Position numbers and translations under genes: made by a program. Below the pieces are notes generated by a model. The model was not told where the DNA came from. It ran no database searches and was given only the letters and a program-made list of their open reading frames with translations. A DNA stretch of 64,000 nucleotides from Nymphaea colorata (taxonomy: Eukaryota; Streptophyta; Magnoliopsida; Nymphaeales; Nymphaeaceae), in contig NC_045148.1 of assembly GCF_008831285.2 (NCBI RefSeq), forward strand, positions 15,912,802 through 15,976,801, read 5' to 3'. Below are positions 57,611 through 64,000 of this stretch, piece by piece. Numbering within the stretch: the first letter of the stretch is position 1; each line of letters opens with the position of its first letter.

Positions 57611-60600
57611 AGAATGTCTGTTTGCCGATGGAGATCTAACTGGATGGTGGGTCGATTCAGGAGCTACTCGTCACATTGCAAAGACGAAAGAAGGGGTGAT
57701 CCACATGGAAAATCTGAGTCCGGGAACCCACAAGGTCTATATGGGAAACAACTCTTATTGTGATGTCATGGGAATTGGGGCATATCGTCTAAATGTTGGG
57801 GGTACAAGTGTTGTACTTAACGAGGTTTTGTATGTCCCTTCCATGAGAAGGAATCTAGTGTCTGTTCCCGCACTGACGGGAAAAGGATTTGAAGTACGTT
57901 TTATTCCAGGGAAAGTAACAGTGGGAAAACATGGAAGGTCCATGTTTGGTGGAAAATTTGTAAAAGAACATGGTATGTTCAAACTAAATGATATGAATGA
58001 AGCTTCAAGTTCTGCTTATTTCGATTGTGCAATGAGTGTGAACGTAAACTTATGACATGAAAGATTAAGCCATATAAGCATAAAAAAGATGCAGACTCTA
58101 GCACAACAAGGTTTAATACCTGACATAAATATAAATGATTTTGCGAAATGCGAGTCATGTGTATATGGAAAAATGACAAGGAAACCATTTCCGACTGAAG
58201 TAATTCGGGCCACTGAATTATTAGAGATAATTCATACAGATATCTGTGGACCTTTTAGGATCCAAACTCATAGTGGCAAGTTATATTTCATAACTTTTAT
58301 TGACGACTTCTCAAGATTTGGTTACATATACTTAATCAGGTATAAATCTGAAGCACTTGAGAAATTCAAGGAATACAAATCTGAAGTCGAGGGACAACTT
58401 GGAAGGAATATAAAAATCATAAGGTCTGATCGAGGAGGAGAATACACTTCTAGTGAATTCCTCGAATACTGCAAAGACCTTGGAATTAATAGGCAAAACA
58501 CAATGCCTAGGACACCACAACAAAATGGTGTGGCTGAGAGGTGTAACAGAACCCTCTTGAACATGGTGAGATCCATGTTGGCAGGAGCACAATTACCAAA
58601 AGTTTTTTGGAGAGAAGTTGTGTTAACAGCTATGTATACAATAAACTGAGTGCCCTGCAAAGCAGTCCCAACCACTCCTTATGAAAGATGGACTGGTGTA
58701 AAACCAGATCTGAGATATTTAAGGAGATGAGGATCTGTAGCGCACGTAAAAATTCTAGATCCAAAACTGGATAAACTAGATAATAGATCAGTGAGATGTA
58801 TATTAATTGAATACCCAAAAGGATCCAAGGGCTACAGATTATATCATTCATCTAAGGCACTTATAGAAAGCAGAGATGTAGAGTTTATAGAAGAACTCAA
58901 CAATAAAGATTATGATCCAGTAGAATATCGAAATGATACACTGGATGATCTGATTTATTCAGATGAACAGTCTGGTAATGAACCGACTGGAGGTCAGTCT
59001 GGAAATGAACCGACTGGAGTTCAGTTTGGTAGTGAACCAACTGAGCAAGAATCGTCTGAGGAACAGTCAGGAAATGAACCGACTGAAGATCAGTTAGGCA
59101 ATGAACCAGCTGATATGAATACTTCATCATCTCAGACGTTATCAGGTCATAAAAGACCTAGAGCTCCTCCTTCATATTTAAATGATTATTATGTATATCT
59201 GGTAGAGAAGCTATGCTATCTAGCAGATATTGACGAAATGTCTGACAATCTGACATATGATAAAGCAGTTAGCTCGCATGAGTCGTCGGATTGGGTGAAT
59301 GCTATGGATGAAGGATGAAGAAATTGAATCCATAGAAAAGAATAAAGTCTGGGAATTAGTAGATCTTCCTAATGACAGAAAACCCATTGGATGTAAATGG
59401 GTGTTAAGGAAGAAGTATAAAGCTGATGGATCAGTTGAAAAATTCAAAGCCAGACTAGTGGCGAAAGGTTTTTCCCAAAAGGAAGGAATTGATTACTCAG
59501 AGACCTATTCGCCAGTTGCAAAGTTCGTATCAATCAGAATAATTTTGGCTATCACGGCATTTTATGACTTGGATATTTGTTAGATGGATGTGAAGACTGC
59601 TTTTCTGAATGGTGAGTTGCAAGAAACTATATATATGACTCAACCGCAGGGATATGTCATCAAGGAAAAAGAAGACAAAGTATACAAGTTGAATAAATTG
59701 TTGTATGGACTGAAACAGTCTCCGAGACAGTGGTATTTTGTTTTTCACAAAGCAATTACAAAACTTGGGTTTGTAACAAACCAACTAGACCACTGTGTGT
59801 ACGTTTGGAAAAGTGGGAGTCTTTTCTGTATTCTATCATTATATGTTGATGACATATTACTAACAGGAAATGATAACGACATGATATACAAAACGAAGAC
59901 TTGGCTAAACAAAAATTTCGAAATGAAGGACTTGGGTGAAGCATCCTATATATTATGAATAAAAATCACTCGAGATAGAAACTCAAGAATCCTGAGTTTA
60001 AGCCAAGAACGATATATTGATTATATCTTGAAGAAATTTCGTATGTTAGACTGCAAACCAATTGGGACTCCTATAGCTAAAGGAGCAAACTTAAGCAGGA
60101 GTGATTGTCCCAGTGAAGGACAACAAAAATTAAATGTTCCATATGCACAAGCGGTTGGTAGTCTGATGTATTTAATGCTTTGTACCAGACCAGACATAAG
60201 TTTTCCTATCGGTCTGGTAAGTCGTTATCAAAGTAATCCTGGATGGCCTCATTGGCAAGCAGTCAAAAGGATTTTTCGGTATATTAAAGGAACAAAAGGA
60301 CTGAAATTGTCTTATCAAGCAGATGAGCTAACTTTAGTTGGCTATTCTGATGCAGATTTTGCAGGCTGTAAAGATGATAGTAAATCCACTTCAGGGTATG
60401 TTTTTCTCTTTGGAGGTGTGGCGATAGCCTGGTCCTGTAAGAAACAGGGATGTGTTGCTCAGCACACACAGGAAGCAGAGTATGTAGCATGCAATGTGGC
60501 AACTACTTTTGCTGTCTGGATAAATCGGTTCTTGAAAGACTTGAAATTAGATCTTGCTCATGAACCGGTCCAACTGTACTGTGATAATCAGGCAACAATA

Positions 60601-60777
60601 TCTCTTATGAAAAATGGAGCCGTTAGCTCAAAGAGTAAACATATAATGGTGAAATACCATTATGTTCATGAAATGATCGAGAAAAACGAAATCTCGGTTG
60701 ATTACTTGTCTACCAATGATATGGTGGCTGATCCCTTAACCAAGGGGATATCTGAAGATTTGTTTCAAATCATGTAG
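57611..60777 (+). pseudogene. Copia 2 pol: protease, integrase, RT, RNase H
   Basis: Protease motif WVDSGATRHI (near 57648-57677). GAG-pre-integrase HERLSH and CESCVYGK follow a TGA at 58053-58055. The integrase core has HTDICGPF, RSDRGGEY and QQNGVAER (58229-58540). Reverse transcriptase has MDVKTAFLNGEL, LYGLKQSPRQW and YVDD (59842-59853). RNase H has YSDADFAGCKDD (near 60340). Interruptions: TGA 58053, TGA 58647, TGA 58728, a 7-bp tandem duplication (GGATGAA) near 59308-59321 that shifts the frame, TAG 59581, TGA 59956. Motifs are otherwise intact. Between integrase and RT is a repetitive Gly-Asn-Glu-Pro-Thr stretch (58970-59110) of five to six short repeats. Confidence 0.92.
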
Positions 60778-60952
60778 CCCATATGGGGCTAAGATATATT
60801 TGAAAGGTTGTGAAAAAAAAAAAAAAAAACCCTCGCTGTAAACTTTGAATAAGTTTTATGTTACGATGGATAAACTAATTATGGAAAACCTCGTAACCAG
60901 ATCAATGAAGAAAACCCACATATAGTGGATGCAAACTGGTGGTCTCATGGCC

Positions 60953-60962
60953 AAGTGGGAGA
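60953..60962 (+). other. Polypurine tract of copia 2
   Basis: AAGTGGGAGA lies directly before the 3' LTR start. Confidence 0.8.
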
Positions 60963-61097
60963 TATTGGATAGTGGCCATTGAGCCCTATCCTATCTGAAT
61001 ATCCCGTAACTGCTATGCAGTTACGGGATGATGCTCATCCTTTTGCTGAAATCTCTCCCCCATCCAAACCGCTGCTGGGCTGAGGGGAAAACCTAAG
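60963..61097 (+). repeat. 3' LTR of copia 2, truncated to about 135 bp
   Basis: It matches the first part of the 5' LTR, including the hairpin (61003-61027), until GGGGAAAACCTAAG. It then switches to unrelated GTCGTTTGATTGTTGTCC sequence. Confidence 0.9.
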
Positions 61098-62079
61098 AGG
61101 TCGTTTGATTGTTGTCCATTGAGACAGGACAGACAGGACGTCCTGTCCATTACATTACTGTCCTGTTCTCATGGACAACGATGTTTCTTGTCTGCCGTTT
61201 GATAATTTTAAGAACAGAACACTATGATCCTTTTGTCCACCGTTTGTTTTGTATATGTCCGTTCTGTCTGTTCTGTCCGTCCTGTCTAAGGTTTGTTTCT
61301 GTTTTGTCTGATTTATCCGTTCTGTCTGATGTTTGTGTCTTTCATGGTCTCTGTTCAAAGTGCCTGTTCTATCAAGTGTTTGTGCCTTCCATGATCAGTT
61401 TTATCTATTATATTTGTTCTATCCGCTATATGAAATTATATCAATATCAAATTAGGTGCATCCAAAAAACACCAAGCCGAACCCCACAAGAAAGAACACA
61501 TTCAACTAGCAAGTTTTTTTTTTCCTTTTTTTTGTGAAAAGTTGGAAACGGAAGGACACAAAATCTTTGTTTTTTAATCACCATAAAAAGATATTTTATG
61601 AGCACTTCCTTAGTTGGAATCAATTGGACTATGAAAATAACCACCTTACTTGTTCCATATGTCATGAATATTTATATCTACATGTTCTAGGCAATACACC
61701 AACAATCTCAAGTTAGATTGATTATGTCAAAATAGTCTTTCAAGTTGCAAGAAGATTATAATTTGAGGTAACAACGTCTAAGCCTCAAATTTTGTACATG
61801 AGTCCATAGAGCCAACTTTACCATGTTCTTCAACTTTGGATCTTATTACATACAAACTAACAAGTGGAAAGAAAAGAAAACATGCCACAAAGATAGCACT
61901 ATTCATTCTTTATGGAACGAAACAAGCAACACACTGCCCTTATTTATCCAGCCTATGAAATTTCCTCAATATTCACACTACAAAGAGCTAAAAGTTCGGC
62001 ACTAGACGACCAGGCCAGGCAGCCATGGATGCTCACACCTCTACCGTCCATCCATTTCAATTTCGAAGGAACAATTATA
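61098..62079. other. Sequence replacing the lost LTR end: CTGTCC-rich repeat and AT-rich DNA
   Basis: It opens with GTCGTTTGATTG, a MITE-like end word, then a 16-bp palindrome GACAGGACGTCCTGTC (61132-61147). Many variants of TGTCCGTTCTGTCT follow to about 61390. From 61390 to 62079 no gene is seen. Confidence 0.6.
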
Positions 62080-63781
62080 TGGTCAGCTTCTGTCAAGAGC
62101 GGCAGCGACTCTGCCTTCAATCTTTACAGGCTTTGAATAGTATTTGTCGATAACATTTATAAATTCATGTTGCTCGCTGCATCTGCTCTGTTTCTAACTG
62201 TAATACAAGTGAAAGAAAGAAAAATAAAAAAGGAAAAACAATTGATATTTGTCAGCACTCTTTGGACACACCCCTTTCACACCCCTTTCACTTTTTGCAG
62301 AAGCTCCACTGGAATTCCATGGTTCACTAACTACAACAAGTGCAAAGCCACAATCAAGTTTTTTTTTCTGCAGCACAAAATAATTATTAAACACATATCA
62401 ACTCGATGCTCTATGATCGAGCAACGACAAATGGCCTATCAACATGGGAATTCAAACTTGAAACAAAGCCTACATAAGCGTATCAATGGCTACAAGAGAA
62501 GTCTGCACTCATAAAAGAACATCAAGAGAGCAGGATGTAGTCTTAATTTCCACATATAGGAAGATTGAAATATATTAAAAGCAAAAAAAAATTGGCATTA
62601 AAAGTATCAAAAACTGTTGCTAAAAGAATATAAATCATCAGTGCATTTCAGTAACAGAGTTTAATCCTTTACCATATAACAACATCCAGCAACCAACAAA
62701 TTAGAATATATATATCACAATAGCAAGGTTTAAGGGTTTCTTTCCGAGTGAAAATGAAAAATAGTGAGAAGCACAACTTGCTTAAAGCATAAATAAAGGT
62801 TCGTATGCTTCGGAACCAAAGCTGAATCATATAATAATTGATAAAATTTATAGAAAAAGGGTGCTCCACCAAGATCTGTTCATAGGTATCTACTTTCTTT
62901 AGGAAAGAGAGTAACCACCGTAGGATTGGAGACTAAACAACTGCAGCTACCCACATTTACTGTGCCCCTCCTCATCCTTTCATCATGTAGTTGTCGAAGA
63001 TCCCTGTTTCTAGAAAACCTCAACCAAGATGATTTCATGATCACTTTTGTTATTTCCATTACAAAAAAAAAAGTATGAAAATCAGGTGATTCTTTCCACC
63101 CCTTTTGGAAGATTGAAGGTCCGCAGGAGCTGCAAAAAGCTTCAAGTGTATTTCTGCTCTGTTGAAGATCTTGTGTGCATTTACTCTCTAGCTTCTCAAG
63201 CTATGGTTTTGGTTAGATAACATGTTCCAATTTTTTTTTTGTCGCAAACATGAGGTGGCAAAATGATTGAGAAGGAACATACCAAATTTGTTGACAACTG
63301 TCAAATGTGGACCAGATGAACTAAAATACAAATGTAAGTCATTTAAGAATTTCAGCAAACACTTCATCTGCGGCTAATGAATTTACAAAGTAACATCAGA
63401 CAGAAAAACCTAACAAGCACATTGCTCTGCTAGTCATATTTTTGGTAACAGTACAGAGAGGATGCCCTTAAAAATTGCTTGGCCTTGTAGGCTCGTAAGA
63501 AAGAGCGCGAAGGGAAAAAAAATATAAGCACACAAATATGTTTTTCAATGGCGTTTCAAGGATGCCATAAAAATTTCACAATTTCAATGGCATGGATAGA
63601 TGCAGGAAGGAAGGGAGAGAGACAACGAGAGAAAGAAAGAGAAAAGGACCCCAAATCGACGTAAAGGAGCAAGAACCCTAGTTACTGCAAATCAGGGACA
63701 AATAGAGGGAAGGAGCGAGAGAGAAAACAAGAGAAAGAGAGAAAAATGAAAACCATACCTCACCTGAAAAAAGTTATTCAT
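62080..63781 (-). other. Possible unidentified minus-strand gene
   Basis: Several pieces look exonic on the minus strand. At the left end, after an AAACAG acceptor near 62195, a frame reads FINVIDKYYSKPVKIEGRVA and stops with TGA near 62086. A short piece at 63285-63325 lies between AG and GTATGT. Near 63763-63781 an ATG-started Met-Asn-Asn-Phe-Phe-Gln is followed by GTGAGG, preceded by a pyrimidine-rich leader (63790-64000). No family was recognised, the pieces are not proven to belong together, and phases could not be tied. It may be a gene with its first exon at the right edge, or chance. Confidence 0.25.
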
Positions 63782-64000
63782 GGCAATGGAGCTCCTTGCA
63801 CCAATGAAGGTGATCGCACGAGATGGAATGGAGGAAGCAAAACCGTCGGTTGATGGAATGGACGAAGGGACCAACAGAGAGAGCAAAGGAGCTTAGAGAA
63901 GTGGGCCAGGAGGAGAGTAAGAAGAGAGAAGGGGGAGAAATGGAGGAGAACGAGAGAAGGAGAAAGCGGGAGGAGAACGCGAAGAGGAGAAGAGAAACAG

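Larger units (their letters stand above)
54847..61097 (+). mobile_element. Ty1/copia LTR retrotransposon 2 (near-complete, inactivated)
   Basis: It has a 5' LTR (54847-55210), a primer-binding site for initiator tRNA-Met (55212-55223), and a long leader with its own repeats. Gag (from 56737) and pol follow in copia order to 60777, then a polypurine tract and a truncated 3' LTR (60963-about 61097). No target-site duplication can be read because the right end is lost. The coding region is much better kept than in copia 1, with few interruptions, so this insertion is younger or decayed mainly by base substitution. Confidence 0.95.

Noticed and set aside
1-64000. CRISPR arrays, rRNA genes, tRNA genes, bacterial-style operons
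   Set aside because: No regularly spaced short repeats, no rRNA-like sequence and no confident tRNA cloverleaf found by eye. Gene structure is eukaryotic throughout.

Overview
The window looks like nuclear DNA of a flowering plant. Genes are split by many short GT-AG introns (9 exons each in the S1/P1 nuclease and DUF639 genes), intergenic DNA is AT-rich, and decayed Ty1/copia, PIF/Harbinger and hAT-type elements are present. The proteins are plant or plastid families: acyl-lipid thioesterase, S1/P1 nuclease, ABA4, DUF639, and a nucleus-encoded MurB. The species cannot be fixed from sequence alone.

Region 1 (1-18058) is a segmental duplication. Copy A (1-4200, running off the left edge) and copy B (13731-18058) each hold a plus-strand acyl-ACP thioesterase gene and a convergent minus-strand S1/P1 nuclease gene. 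In copy B both genes read through intact (219 aa in 5 exons; 288 aa in 9 exons, all nine metal-ligand positions present). In copy A the thioesterase exons 2-5 are intact, but the nuclease has at least five independent lesions. Between the copies lie an MLH1-like gene fragment and an old Ty1/copia element (5967-11100, target-site duplication AAGCA).

Region 2 (18059-25315) is a transposon nest. It has a PIF/Harbinger element whose Myb/SANT-like ORF is open while its DDE transposase is broken, then palindromes, a 60-bp perfect tandem repeat and two polypurine tracts.

Region 3 (25316-32385) has two plastid-type genes tail to tail: MURB (357 aa, 4 exons, complete active-site motifs) and ABA4 (244 aa, 6 exons, neoxanthin formation), with stop codons 167 bp apart.

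Region 4 (32386-43280) is mostly non-coding. It holds a 3.3-kb segment bounded by ~163-bp inverted repeats (candidate non-autonomous Mutator-like element), a 393-bp hAT-type MITE with an 8-bp target-site duplication, and one intronless gene for an unrecognised membrane-anchored 327-aa protein.

Region 5 (43281-54846) is a DUF639 gene (691 aa, 9 exons, one apparent GC-AG intron) with its 5' flank.

Region 6 (54847-64000) is a second Ty1/copia element with a primer-binding site and a full coding order, stopped mainly by C-to-T-type changes and cut short in its 3' LTR. Some unidentified coding-like exons lie on the minus strand near the right edge.

I found no CRISPR array, rRNA gene or obviously new multi-gene system. 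The most notable single item is the intron-containing MurB gene; the most informative structure is the duplication with one live and one dead nuclease.
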